Source: Magicicada septendecula (lineage: Eukaryota; Arthropoda; Insecta; Hemiptera; Cicadidae). Taken from it: a stretch of DNA of 64,000 nt. Under the pieces are notes generated by a model. The model saw only the letters and a program-made list of their open reading frames with translations, did not search any database and had not been told where the DNA came from. The stretch covers positions 123,541,927 to 123,605,926 of the forward strand of contig CM068367.1 in NCBI GenBank assembly GCA_034769895.1. Reading direction: 5' to 3'. The number at the start of each line of letters is the position of its first letter. The first letter of the stretch is position 1. Shown piece by piece: positions 1-12,267 of this stretch. Made by a program: the position numbers and the translations under genes.

Positions 1-433
1 GTTCATATTTATTTTGAATTGTAGTACCTGAGCGAAAGAACCAAATGCCTTGTCATGACACGGCCACAAAACTTAGATCGAACCCCATATTAAAAAGAAG
101 AAAGTTGAACTTGGAATCAAATGGCTTATGGTAAGACATTCCATCCTCTTTCCATGGGAAGAAGGGAGAAAACTCTTCGAGCTAATGAAAAAGTGTTAAG
201 GTTGTTAAGTTCAAAAAGTTAATATTTTAAAAACACGAATATTCGCCACAAGAAAATGCGTCTTATAAATAAAAAATAAGCTTTAACGTCGAGAGGTATG
301 ACACTGAGACTTGAGACTTTTCTGTTACTTTTTGCAATCTAAATTGGAATTAAGTTATACAATTTTTTTCTAGTAACTCGTACTTGTTCAATCACAACTC
401 ATCGATATGTCTTTAGACCGTATTTGCAGCGGG
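1..433. other. Unassigned AT-rich sequence
   Basis: I see no coding region, RNA gene or recognisable repeat here. It may be the upstream part of the LTR-like promoter segment that follows, but no terminal boundary could be placed. Confidence 0.5.
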
Positions 434-589
434 TATTTAAAAGAGGCAAGATAATTTCTCATCTCCTCAGCCTGACTTTGGAGGACCAGTGACGGTAGTT
501 AGGAAGTTCCGTCCTAGTATCGCAGTCGTTGTTGTTGTGAATGTGTATGAATACATTATTGTAATTATCAAGTGCCCGTATGAAATAAA
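434..589 (+). promoter_or_regulatory. Possible LTR-type promoter and poly(A) signal
   Basis: A TATA-like TATTTAAAA lies at 434-442. About 140 bases downstream is an AATAAA at 584-589, followed by a T-rich stretch. A core promoter followed closely by a poly(A) signal is the usual R-region layout of an LTR, but I could not find TG...CA ends or a duplicated target. A chance TATA box or a host promoter is equally possible. Confidence 0.25.
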
Positions 590-817
590 TTTCGCGGTGA
601 ATGCATCGTGTTGATTCGATTATTTTTGTCCTACATTTTGTTGTTTTTTTCTGAACTCTAATGAAGAAAATTTTGAGTTATAAATCTACTTTATTGTCTT
701 CTTGTTTCCTGCAATTTGAGCAATCAGGTCAGCGCGAGTTGACGGTTTCCAAGTTAACATGTGTATCACATTCATAATTTCACGTTCAAATGAAGTTGTT
801 GAACTCGGATACTTTAA

Positions 818-2091
<1,274 letters not shown>

Positions 2092-2388
2092 TTACTCTAA
2101 TTAATGATAATGTGATGTATTTTTATACTTACACTTATTGTTTTATTAATGGTACCTATAATTCATTTTTTTATTTTTTATTGTATTCTTTTTTATATAG
2201 CCTAAAGGTACCGATTTTATATACCCTATTCTTAAAGCGATCGATTTCGGTCATAGACCATCGTCAAGTTATATAGCGCATATAGACAAATGTCCGAAAT
2301 CTATCGCTTTAAGAATATAAATAATAACATCATATGGTACCTTTAGGCTATATAAAAAAGAATACAATAAAAAATTACTCTAATTAAT
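2092..2388. mobile_element. Foldback insert with 14-bp target duplications (Penelope-like tail pair?)
   Basis: Identical 14-base direct repeats (TTACTCTAATTAAT) at 2092-2105 and 2375-2388 bracket a 269-bp insert. Inside, ~38-base arms at about 2176-2213 and 2335-2373 are near-perfect inverted repeats that share GGTACC and a TTTAGGCTATAT block. A weaker inner pair around 2231-2250 and 2321-2345 extends the palindrome. Long variable target duplications indicate target-primed reverse transcription rather than a cut-and-paste transposon. The left arm carries, on the minus strand, a TTGACGA-stem-GAA motif (2240-2267) shared with Penelope-like tails elsewhere in the window. Two inverted 3' tails joined head to head is typical of Penelope-like elements, so I favour that family, but no coding sequence remains. 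Confidence 0.6.
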
Positions 2389-2778
2389 CTCAAACAAACA
2401 GAAAAGTAATTTTTTGATCTAGTAAAATGGGAGTGTTTCAGACACATAGCCATCTCGGTTTGAAGAAGATAGATATTGGACAATGTTTTTAATATAAGTT
2501 AATTATAAATATTTTGTGTAACATATAAACTGTTTTTTACAATGGACACAAAAGTTTTTATTGCAATAATGTATACAGTATTTTGTATAAGATATAACTG
2601 TTTTTTTTTTTTTATTACTGAGCTGCTATATTATCTGTTTTATATAACTACAGTAAAATAAATATCTTCCGTTTTTATTCACGAGTTTAATTGAGTCGTA
2701 TTTTAAGGCCTACTTGGTAAATAGGCTACATCTACAATGGACTTTCGATATAACGAACACCTCAGAGCCCCTATTAGT

Positions 2779-2800
2779 CCGTTATAACGGGGGATTACTG
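2779..2800 (-). mobile_element. pogo/Tigger-like transposon end
   Basis: Read on the minus strand the terminus is CAGTAATCCCCCGTTATAAC. It is flanked by TA at 2801-2802, the TA target used by the Tc1/mariner/pogo group. A second TATAACGAA block lies inside at 2748-2757. A possible partner end, CAGTAAAATAAA at 2651 next to TA, would make a 150-bp MITE, but it matches only over the first seven bases. Confidence 0.4.
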
Positions 2801-3046
2801 TACTATGTTTTTCGTCTAGTTCACGAAGGCTCTTTCAATATGCTTGGCTCTAAACAAAATAAATACGGTAATATTTACTCTTCCCTTCATGTGTTTTTTC
2901 ATCGCAGAATCTTTCGATCTTCGGATCAGAACGGGTCGTCACTGCATTCTTTGAATAAAACCTGTTTGGCCGTGGTGATTAAAATTCAGTTTCGTGTTCC
3001 TCCTAACCGTGTTTATTGATAAACTGTGGGTAGTCTCTCGTGTACA

Positions 3047-3126
3047 TTACCTGAAATTTATGAAATGTTATCAATTTTTATGTCAGTTACCTGAATTTTA
3101 TGAAATGTTATCAATTTTTATGTCAA
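3047..3126. repeat. 40-bp tandem duplication
   Basis: Two adjacent copies of a 40-base unit that starts TTACCTGAA and ends TTTTTATGTCA. They differ at about two positions, which points to a recent local duplication. Confidence 0.9.
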
Positions 3127-3489
3127 TATATAGGACATGGCCATAATAAGTACCAATTCCGAGGTAATTAAACTAAGTTGCTCTACTGTTTAGTCACCTT
3201 AAGCGCTGTATGACATCGAATGGATATTCTAGTCATCGAAACGCCATAATATAGGTAATATCGTTTACCTAGTTCATATTGTGATATTCTATTCGGATGA
3301 TAACCTATGAAGCTGAACGTCTCTTAATCTGGTTTAGATTTTTCATTCTTTTTTTTTGTTTTCGTTGCACTGTCACTTGTACTGCTACATTTAATATAAT
3401 AATCCTCCCGATGTCCAGTTTAAGTAGTCGGTAAGTAGTCGCCCAGCTCTTTATCATATATTTTTTCAAGTATTGTCCTTTATTCATTC

Positions 3490-3490
3490 T

Positions 3491-3543
<53 letters not shown>

Positions 3544-3632
3544 CTTCTTCTTCTTCTTCTTCTTCTTCTTCTTCTTCTTCTTCTTCTTCTTCTTCTTCTT
3601 CTTCTTCTTCTTCTTCTTCTTCTTCTTCTTCA
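3490..3632. repeat. (TTG)n-(TTC)n compound microsatellite, tail of a minus-strand LINE
   Basis: TTG repeats at 3490-3542 contain one GAT interruption and are followed by about 30 TTC repeats at 3543-3632. On the minus strand this is (GAA)n then (CAA)n lying directly after a LINE C-terminus, so it probably grew from the simple 3' tail of that LINE. The poly-Glu, poly-Leu and poly-Phe open frames across it are artefacts. Confidence 0.9.
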
Positions 3633-3766
3633 CTCCATGGCTCCATTCCGACTTCACAGAGTCTCTGACCATTTTTCCAGGGTCTTCCACGATCTCTCAT
3701 CCCCACTGGCCTATATTCAAACGCTTGTTTAGGAATACGTGTGTCTACTATGCGTTCCACATGGGA
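3633..3766 (-). pseudogene. LINE reverse transcriptase ORF2 C-terminal stump
   Basis: The minus frame reads WKSHVERIVDTRIPKQAF, then EYRPVGMRDRGRPWKNG, then runs into the Glu repeat. This is the WxxHVxRMxDxRIPK...GRRxxGRPRKRW signature at the extreme C-terminus of many arthropod LINE reverse transcriptases, downstream of the polymerase domain. Only about 45 residues survive, which is a severe 5' truncation of the kind left by aborted target-primed reverse transcription. The (GAA)n tail follows at once. The clade cannot be assigned from this little sequence. Confidence 0.6.
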
Positions 3767-5157
3767 CTTCCAATTCCTTTACACACACACACAGGCAATT
3801 CTTGTCTTCCAATTCCTTCCACATGGGCCTGTATTCCTTTATTCTCTCCAGAACCGATTGTAACTTCAGGTCTTTCCTTATTCATTCTTTGTTCCGCTGA
3901 GTATTTGTTTATTAGTTGTCGTTTCTGACCGCCTTAACTTTCCAGACAACCGGTCTTTCCACACTTCTCGTCCACATAAGGTTGACTTGGATATCAATAC
4001 ACTTCGTGTGTTAGTGGAACACCGTTGATTCTTTGTCAAGCATTATCGTATATCATAGATCAAGCGTCAATTTACAAGGCAACGACTTTTCTTTTTCTCA
4101 AACATGTTTTAGACATTCGTATTAACTTCCCGCTACTTCTCTTCCTAACTACTATGTTGGCAGAATTCGATATGTAAATTACTTGCCAGCCAAAGCTTAC
4201 CCAATGGGTATGTACAGCTCCATTCAAACGGAAAATAACTTGGTCGTGAATTCGATTTTCTCTTTAGTTTTGAACAGGTTTGCGAATCTTATTTTGATCA
4301 GGTTGTTAAACGTACGGTATCTAAAAATGGTGTCAGTGCACAGCATCCGTGTCAAGTCTAGTGATTAGTCGTGATTACAATTCGTAGTACTCTATCATTT
4401 TAATCGATTATCCTTTCGTGAAACAAACACTTTGTACCGAGGCGGAGAAATAAGGTCCGATGAACAATAAGTAGTGAATGACGGGCAGAAAGTAGTACAG
4501 AATTACAATAAAACGTAATAACCAGGAGAGAACGACGACGTAGCGCGTGTGCGCGTGCCCCCAAGAAGCGGAGAGAGTAATCTGTTCAACCTTGACCCTA
4601 CTGCTGCGTGCACGAGCGCGCGCGTGTGCGTGTCCTAGTTGCGAGTAGTCAAACGTTCACTATTATTTGGTGCCTATTGTTTTAAGTTGCCCGTATTGTT
4701 AGGATTGTTATTGAGTTTCGTACAGGTACTGGATTTAAACCGCGCCCGCGAGCGCGCTCTGACGTGTCACAATATTGGACCAGCACCGGCGGCAGCTCTG
4801 CGTTGACATAAACAGAACACGTCGAGCTGTTTAATTTAATTAACAGCAAACGTAACGATGTCTTCTTTCTTTCGAAAACTACGCCATTCAACTGCGTTAT
4901 CATTTTAAATATCGTCCCAACTTTCGTTTTCATTTATGTTTATATTTTCTCTCGTCTTCTTTGACGTTTCCCCCTTCGATGAGAGACGATATTTCTATAA
5001 ACGTCGATATCTCCAATCGCCTTCAGGGAACCCTTCTTATCTAATGATCGGTCGATATATTGTGATTTCAATGATGGAAGTGTCTCTTTACAAGTACACC
5101 TCGTTGCCCACTCTAATGTCTTTTTAGACAGTCTACTGTTCATCATTCTCTAATGTA
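3767..5157. other. Unassigned sequence with a CpG-rich patch
   Basis: No coding or repeat signature was recognised. The part at about 4530-4640 is rich in alternating GCGCGTGTGCGCG, contrasts with the AT-rich surroundings, and would favour Z-DNA. A short local duplication of CTTCCAATTCCTT occurs near 3768-3822. Confidence 0.4.
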
Positions 5158-5222
5158 CAGTAAAACCCCGTTATAACGCTCATCAGGGACCGCGTGAAAA
5201 CCGCGCATTAGTGGGACCAATT
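5158..5222 (+). mobile_element. pogo/Tigger-like left end
   Basis: Starting after TA (5156-5157), CAGTAAAACCCCGTTATAAC is followed by a subterminal block with CAGGGACCGCG and AACCGCGCATTA. It matches the inverted end at 8784-8805 in TIR and subterminal layout. TA target and a CAGT start fit the pogo/Tigger group. Confidence 0.5.
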
Positions 5223-8200
5223 CAACAGAAGATGACCAAGTAGCATAGATGCATGAGTTAGGTGTTTTCATATTAAACATTCACTTTTACCACGCACCTG
5301 TAAGAGACACCGAACTACGGCCAGTGATTACCGTTGTAAAGCGTTTGTAATGGGCAGAATAGTGCACATTAATTAAAATCTTAATTAAAAGAAAGAAATA
5401 TACAATTACGCAAAGTTTGTTTTCAGAAGCGTTCTTAACATACTACATTATCTTCCTACGTGAACGCACATGTACACACATTTTTGTTAAATAGTCACGT
5501 ACATAAGTAAAAAGAGTCATAAAGGCCATTAACAGAAAGAAAGATGTAGGAGAAGATGATATATTCGCAATGTTAGAAATCACACGCATTTCCTCGCGTT
5601 GACCATTTAAAATGACATTTTAGTTTCTTCCGATGTTTCAGTTAGAGTGTTTTTTGACGACTTGAACGTTCATTGTCAGAAATAGACGAACGACAGTGTT
5701 TGAATTCATCAGCCCATTTACTCGCTTCTAAAGACAATAGTAAGATTTTTCCAAAGTGGAATCCATCTTGCTTTTTTATTTTCATTCGCGTTAACAGTAT
5801 TGTGTCACTGCGTGACACAATAAAGGTGTTTTAAACTGTGTGTTTGACTCCATATGACAACAGATCGACTTTTCGAAGGATCACAGTCATCTGATACCCT
5901 TGTCAATACCTTTGTGTCAAACCAAGAATTTTCGAGCTATTCGCGTATTTGCCATTTGTAAAGGAATATTAATTGTGTTAACTAACATTTGTAACTCATA
6001 TATGGCAGAGGCATATTTTAACCTCTAAAACTGACCACATGATTTTAGGAGCTAAAGGTAAAATTCTGGGGAGAATTAAAAATCGAAAAACAAGGCTGTA
6101 GATTCCTACTCGTACATACTGTAGATGTTACTGTGTATTCATATTTTTCACATTAGCACTATTTATACATCATTAGCACTATTATCGAAATACTGGATTA
6201 ACATTGAACATTAAATATTCAGTTTATTTCTGTCGAAAAAAAATCATTTATAGCTGTTTGCCTCATCCCAGATTCTGTGCAATGAATAAGTAAATTAGTC
6301 TGTGCAGGCGCAGTAAAGTATTGTATTTGTAACGCCAAAACTGAAAAAAGTTTTTGTATAAAAGAAAGATTTCACAAGAGGCAGCTGTTTATTTGACAAT
6401 GACGAATGAAAGGACATTACCAGATGCAGTTAGGACAAAAGGAGCGTAAAATCCTTTAGCTACGGCCGAGCATGGTTCTGGACAGGCCATAAATCCGAGA
6501 TAGCAGATGGTCACCCAAAGAAATTAAGGGGTGTCGAGCTGTAAACTAAGAAAACAAAGACATCAGAGTCACGGGAGTATTACTGAGAAAGCTATCGTCG
6601 CGGGAAGCAGACACAGAATAACGAAAAACAGGCCACACCACATGTCTGAACCCATCAACGACGCAACGAGACACTGTTCTCAATGAAAGGAAGAGATCGA
6701 CCAGATGTATTACGAACAAAGGACATATCCGGTGAGATACGGGTACAATGGGTGAACCAATTAACAAAGACGGCGGGGAGTGAAGTAAAGTGAGAGGTTT
6801 CTAGCTAAGACACAGAGAAACAGTAGCAGAGGTGACGTTACTTAGAAACGACCACACCAAGCGCGTGTGAACTAACAAGGGACGCAGATGGACAGAATGA
6901 GACAATGCAGAAATTGGTCACGCTTGTGAGTAGCAGAAGTCAGCAGGGGCATGACAAGGGAAGACTGGGAAATTTATAGCGACGTTAAGTGTACTTGTTA
7001 AGCAGATGCAGCTGTGGCAATTTGAAAAATTTGTCTGAAAAGAACAGAAGAACAAATGTCAGGATGATTGACATGCGTGAAATCTGACATACCTCCAGGG
7101 ACGAAGGGTGTATCCAAAAAGGAAGGCGATGGGGTAGGAAATAAAATATCCTATCAGAAGCCAGAGCTCGACGGAGGCGGGTTTTTAATAGCAAGTTTCT
7201 AAGAAAGCTAGAACGAAAACGAATGGGAATTTGGCAGATTATCGAGTGAGGGAAAATAGAAGGGTATTCCCGTGGAAGAGACAAACGATAACCAATGGGA
7301 AGGAACCGATGGGCGAAGAGAATCTAGAGTGGGAATTCGGTGGATTGAGTATATAAAATAAGCCGAGAACGCAAACGAGGTAGTCCAAGATAAATTTTCG
7401 AGAGAGTGAGGGAGTCAGAAGTCTAATAGTAAATTTTCGGAGTGACGATTAGAAGTGTTGACGAAGTACGATATAAGTTTTTAAAAGCGTAACTTAACAG
7501 TTAGGAGTCGTGACGGAAGTTCAGAATTCGTTGATAGTGAAAGTCCGCGAATTAACTGAAAACGTACTAAGATCCGATATGTATAAATGATTGTGAAGCA
7601 GTGTCACTTATACGTTATGTCATAAAACAAAGTTGACAACAACGTATGTAATACGATCGAGATTAACAAGTGCCAACTAAGAATATAGTAGCACATAACT
7701 TATAAAATGAATAAGATCTCAATATGTGTCTATAACAGTCTTGTGAAAACCGTAAATTGAATTTCAAAAAAATCTAACACTATAACTGGTTACTGACAGT
7801 ATTCTATTGCAATATCGGAAGATACCGGGGTGTGATATTCTAAGTGAAGTGTGTGTACAAGGATAAATCACGAGATGAGATACGTACCTTCAATGACATC
7901 ATCAATCGAAGGAGTGAGTGATGAACTCTACGCAGATCAGACGCCGTAGAAAGGAATAACTTACCAAAAGTAAAATTTTATGTATTAATTAATACTTAAC
8001 AAACACCTGTCTGTCTTATTAAAAGAACTCACGTAAAAGCTTTGGCATACTAAAACACTCATGTGTGTCTTAGTAAAGATAATTCTTATATCATAAAAAA
8101 AAACATGAATCCAATTTAAAATAAATTTTGTGTAATTAGTAACGTTAATGACTATTAACGTTGAAACTCAAATAAAAACCTTGAGATAGAGCTCGTAAGA

Positions 8201-8640
8201 TGAATTGATATTGAAGTAAAGGATATTTAATATTTCGAATGAGCATAATATGTTAAATAAGAACTAGTATGAAAATAATAAATGCCTCCAGTATACTGAA
8301 ATTTGTGTATGTATTTATTTATTTAATACGTACCTGAGATAGGGAACAAATATCATTATTCGACAGAATGACATAGTATGCATAATCATCAAGCATATGT
8401 AAACAAATAAAATTATTTGGAGCTTCAGTAGAATTCATGTTAACATTAATTACCGTTGCGGGATATAAATCCTATAATTTATTAACTAACATTGTCTTAA
8501 CATCATATTTTATACACAAACAAGTGACTAATTAACACCCAGTAAAGATAATATAGTATTAGTATAGTGATAATTAAAAAGAGCGGTAATTAACGTTGTT
8601 AAATATTTGACAGTAGGCTCTATGCAAATCCGCTTTGAAC
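5223..8640. other. Interior between two pogo-like ends, no transposase seen
   Basis: About 3.4 kb without a recognisable transposase. The part from about 6380 to 7330 is markedly purine-rich on the plus strand. A TATATAAAA at 7350-7358 is followed by a G/A-rich stretch typical of LTR or insect core promoters. Several short frames exist but none shows a family motif. Either a large non-autonomous pogo-like element carries this sequence, or the two ends belong to separate inserts. Confidence 0.35.
7350..7358 (+). promoter_or_regulatory. Strong TATA box, possible LTR promoter
   Basis: TATATAAAA is followed after about 30 bases by GAGGTAGTCCAAG and then some 250 bases lacking stops of interest. 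The spacing resembles an LTR or compact insect promoter. No LTR ends were found around it. Confidence 0.25.
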
Positions 8641-8805
8641 AAGTTTTACCATGTAATGAAAAACAACGTATTATGCGGGATTTGACCGCAGTCTCTATAT
8701 TTGTATATAATGTCTCTATATACAAGACTTGCAGGGACCAGACAGAAAGCACGTCTTACACGGGATAGCGTATTAAACGGGGGCGTTTTAATGGGGGTTC
8801 TACTG
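8641..8805 (-). mobile_element. pogo/Tigger-like right end
   Basis: Read on the minus strand it begins CAGTAGAACCCCCATTAAAA after TA at 8806-8807. It contains a GGTCCCTGC and a CTGCGGTCAAATCCCGC block that match the subterminal part of the end at 5158. The two ends are inverted and each abuts TA. Confidence 0.5.
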
Positions 8806-8931
8806 TACTCGTTTCTCTACGTTTCATTCATTCTCCTCCGTATTTTAGTTGTTCTTTGTTTATCCTCGCGAGTGTCCTGTAGGCATCCCTTCATATAATC
8901 TCCGTGGTATAGTGTCAGTAATATTTTTCTG

Positions 8932-9000
8932 TTTATGTTAAAATAACATTACACTTCGTAATACAATCAACTTTGGTTTGTTCGGGATAACGGAGGGACA
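8932..9000. repeat. Dispersed repeat, copy 1
   Basis: About 68 bases beginning TTATGTTAAAATAACATT and ending GGGATAACGGA recur in direct orientation at 13600-13665, roughly 70% alike by eye. The GGGATAAYGGA end resembles pogo/Tigger subterminal sequence, so both may be ends of one decayed family. Confidence 0.45.
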
Positions 9001-9500
9001 AGAACGAGATATTTCTGTCCCACATCAGTAAGCCTATATTCTCAATTAAGTAGTGTCATGTCCAATTTTTGTCAGTTAAAAGGCAATATTTTCTGTTTAC
9101 ATTTAGAAAAACACATGTGAAATTAAAAAAAAAAAACACGCATATTATCATCATCATATGTGGCATTTGTCCATTCTTCGCTGAGCGCACGTCTCGAGTC
9201 GCCTCCAGAGATTTTTGTCCTTGAAGAAAAATGTCCATGTCGCTGTACCTACCACATTACTTACGACGTGACTTCCCTATATCTCTTGACATTCAAAAAC
9301 TGTATAACCAATTGTCCTGCCCATCTCCACTTGATTTTCTTAATTCTGTAAACGATATTGTTTATTCTAGTTTACCTACAATAGGAAACAAAGCAATAGT
9401 AATCAGTCGCAAATGCTTTATAAACTCCACCCAGAAATTGTTGGGTGGACCTACTGAGTGGTCCTATTTAATTGGACCTGTATATCCAATTTACTTAACA

Positions 9501-10212
9501 GTAAGTTCAAAAGAGGTAGGACTATCAATAAATGTGGATAAAACCAAAATGATAAGTTAGACAAGGTCTGCCCGACCCAGGCAATATTTGATTATAGAAG
9601 ACTGTATAGAAGCAGTCGGAGATTTCACATACCTAGGAGCGACAATATCTGAAGATGGGAATGAAGAGGCAGAGATAAGGAGAAGGATAACTCTAGCCAA
9701 CAAGGCCTACTTCGCGCTTATCACCACTTTTAAGTCAAGAGTTATTCATAGGCAGATAAAAATGCTCATATACAAAATTATCATAAGACCCTATGCTGTG
9801 CTATGCTATGGCAGTGAAACCTGGATATCAACACGAAGAACAATTGAACGCCTGAAGATATTTGAAAGGAAGCTCCTGAGACGGATCCTGGGCCCCATAT
9901 ATAGAGATAATGATGAGATACATTGTCACTTCACCGAACCAACGGTAGAAGTGTACGCAAACTGAGGAGACTGCAAAGGGCTGGCCATGTCGTAAGAATG
10001 GATGACAAACGAACACCTAAAAGAGTCCTTATGGGGAGCATGGATTGAAAAAGACCAAAAGGCCGTCCAAGGAAAAGATGGGAAGATGCTGTCGCTGTGG
10101 ATGCAAGGGAGATGTTGAGAGTGCGAGGATGGAAGTCCTTTGCTACTGATAGAGAGCGGTGGAGGGGCAGGATAGAGGAGGCCAAGGCTCGACTTCGAGC
10201 TGTAGCGCTATA
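9501..10212 (+). pseudogene. LINE reverse transcriptase, C-terminal third
   Basis: Reads in order: VGLSINVDKTKM (end of the RT palm), FTYLGATISEDGNEE, the thumb segment IRRRITLANKAYFAL, YGSETW, LLRRILGPIYRD, then GHVVRMDDKRTPKRVL, GRPRKRWEDAV and FATDRERWRGRIEEAKARL. This is the usual order in non-LTR retrotransposons downstream of the FADD active site. A stop falls after KTKMIS, and a frame change near 9955 separates the YGSETW part from the GHVVRMDD part; another stop follows GSMD. The finger and catalytic regions and any endonuclease are absent (5' truncation). Codon use is ordinary. Clade not assignable. Confidence 0.8.
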
Positions 10213-11600
10213 GGAGGTATATCCAATCAAATATAAGCCTACACTGACAGCAGAATGACGACGACACGACGGGTTGGCTTCACTGAATGTGTTGATTTGC
10301 AGTTGGTGAATACTGATTGTGACAAAAGCGCTGTGAGTGTTCGTGGCCTGAATGTGATCATTTTATTAACATGACAGTCTGACTGACACAGACAGGCAGG
10401 GTTACAGTTCTAAGAACATTTTGTTACTTCAAAACTTTTCTTATGTTAATTTTTTGCCGTGGCAGTTATAACCATTTTAATGTTGTCCTGTGCCGTCTTA
10501 CTATTCCTACCCCATAAGCCTTTTCATACTTGTGCGTGCAGTCTGAATTTTTATCAGACTGCATTTTCTACCCGTAATTATTTCTGTTATTTTTTATGAA
10601 CTCTGTAATCTAAACAGGCCAGTATGTCATCTAGAGATATAATAATCACTATAATTATCAGTAAACGTAAGTACTAAATAAAGCAATTATAATCAACATA
10701 ATCACAGAGAGCCAGAGTTAATGTGTGCCTATAACCAAGCAAGTTGTAACGTTACTTATGTTTTGTTTGTTTCAGGTAAAGTTCATTGTTTCTGTTTGTT
10801 GACATTCGCGTATTCATACTGTAGTCGTTCGATGAAGGTAATATTGAAACAATTTTTAATAGTAATTATAACAGTATTATCTTTAATAGCAACGCTGTTT
10901 CTCGGGTACCTGCGTTACAGGTACAGTTACGGGGTGTGCGTTTCGGGTGCAGTTACGGTGACCTGAATGAGGACGATCGCGGAGACTAGTGGTAACGAGA
11001 GTGCAGTGCAAGAACACAAGAGGCAAAAGGGGACATAAAAAACAGCAACAGCGGACAACAGCTGTGAAAATAAACGTAACATTTCATTTTAAGAAACGGG
11101 AATCGTTGCGAAGTTTTGTTTCTATTTTCCGCGGGTGGCAAGGAAGCGATAGAAATGTATAAACACAAAAACAGTTTCAACAAATTACGATAGGTACAAG
11201 TTACCGGGAGATTGGAAATCTGTTTTGAATGGTGTGATAGGATCGTTATAATGAAATAAAATTATATCATTTCTGTTGTAAAAATGGTAGAATGGTGTTG
11301 TACTTAAATATTTGTTTGTTTATAATGTTTCAAATTTTAAAATAATTTGTGTGTATTTGGTGGCGGGGGGACTGGCGGAGAAAATGTTGTTGTAATTTAT
11401 TGATTTGTGTGTAACATTATGGGCGAGGCCTACTGTACAAATAGGGGTGGGTCAAGACTTTGTGCTCTGTCTCAGTAGAGGCACTGAGGATGCCTTATCG
11501 TAGTAAGGGTAAAACGTTTGGTGTTAAGAGAACTAAAAGGGCGTGTGGTGAATCGAAAACCACGAAAGTTTACGAGCCAGAATCATCATCATCATCATCT
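10213..11600. other. Unassigned sequence
   Basis: No motif-bearing frame and no repeat ends. A short ACACTGACAGCAGAATGACG-type 3' flank follows the LINE stop and may be its untranslated tail. An (ATC)n hexamer run occurs at 11583-11600. Confidence 0.4.
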
Positions 11601-12267
11601 GTAAGGATTAAACCAAGGATGGTTTGTTCCGGTCTCAAACAGGCAAAGTCTACAGCTGGTCACTCCAGCGCTTTCTCGGACGTGCCACACCTCTCCGTCC
11701 CCTCGGCTTATAGTTCCATAATTGTTTGGGGATGCGGCAGTCATCCATTTGGCAAACATGTTCCCAGCAATTCAGCCGACACTGGGCAATCCTGTCGAGT
11801 ATACTCATAATATTCAGTTCCTGCCGTATGTCTGTGTTTCTTCTATGATCATGGAGAGTATACCCTGCCATGTGCCTGAGAAATCTCATTTCAGCGGCTT
11901 GAATGCTACTGGCCTGGCCTTTCATTAAAGTTCAATCCTCAGACCCATAAAGAAGTGTGGGAAGAGCCATCACCTTGTAGAATTTTAGGCGTGTTTCTTT
12001 ACTTGCTGACTTACGAGTTCGCCTGATGGTCCCACACATAAGGTTGAACTTATGCAACTTATTCATAACGTCGTTGCTTGTATTATAAGGCACACTGTAG
12101 CCCAGGTATTCAAAATTGCTGACTTGTTTCAGAAGAGTACCATCTATAACAATTTTTGCCTGTACGGAATCAGTTTCACGAAAAGCCATCACCTTGGACA
12201 TAAGTGTGGATATTCGTAATCCAGAGCCTCTGCAGATTCGATTTAACAAATGTATAACCATCTGCAA
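11601..12267 (-). pseudogene. LINE reverse transcriptase, C-terminal third
   Basis: Minus strand, in order: an RT end region with GLRISTLMSKVMAF (equivalent of the GLxIxxxKTKxM motif), VSNFEYLGYSVPYNTSND, LHKFNLMCGTIRRTRK, a thumb helix ending LPTLLYGSED, then in a shifted frame AAEMRFLRHMAGYTLHD, RLNCWEHVCQMDDCRIPK and RGRRGVARPRKRWSDQL. The frame breaks near 11930 between YGSED and AAEMRFL. The same subfamily recurs at 24045-24370, 20480-21070 and 24760-25200. Catalytic palm and upstream domains are missing. It faces the LINE at 9501-10212, so the two inserted independently. Confidence 0.8.

Noticed and set aside
3305-3760. 151-codon frame with poly-Glu and poly-Gln as a transcription-factor-like protein
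   Set aside because: The homopolymers come from the (GAA)n/(CAA)n tail. The only real peptide is the LINE C-terminus at its start.
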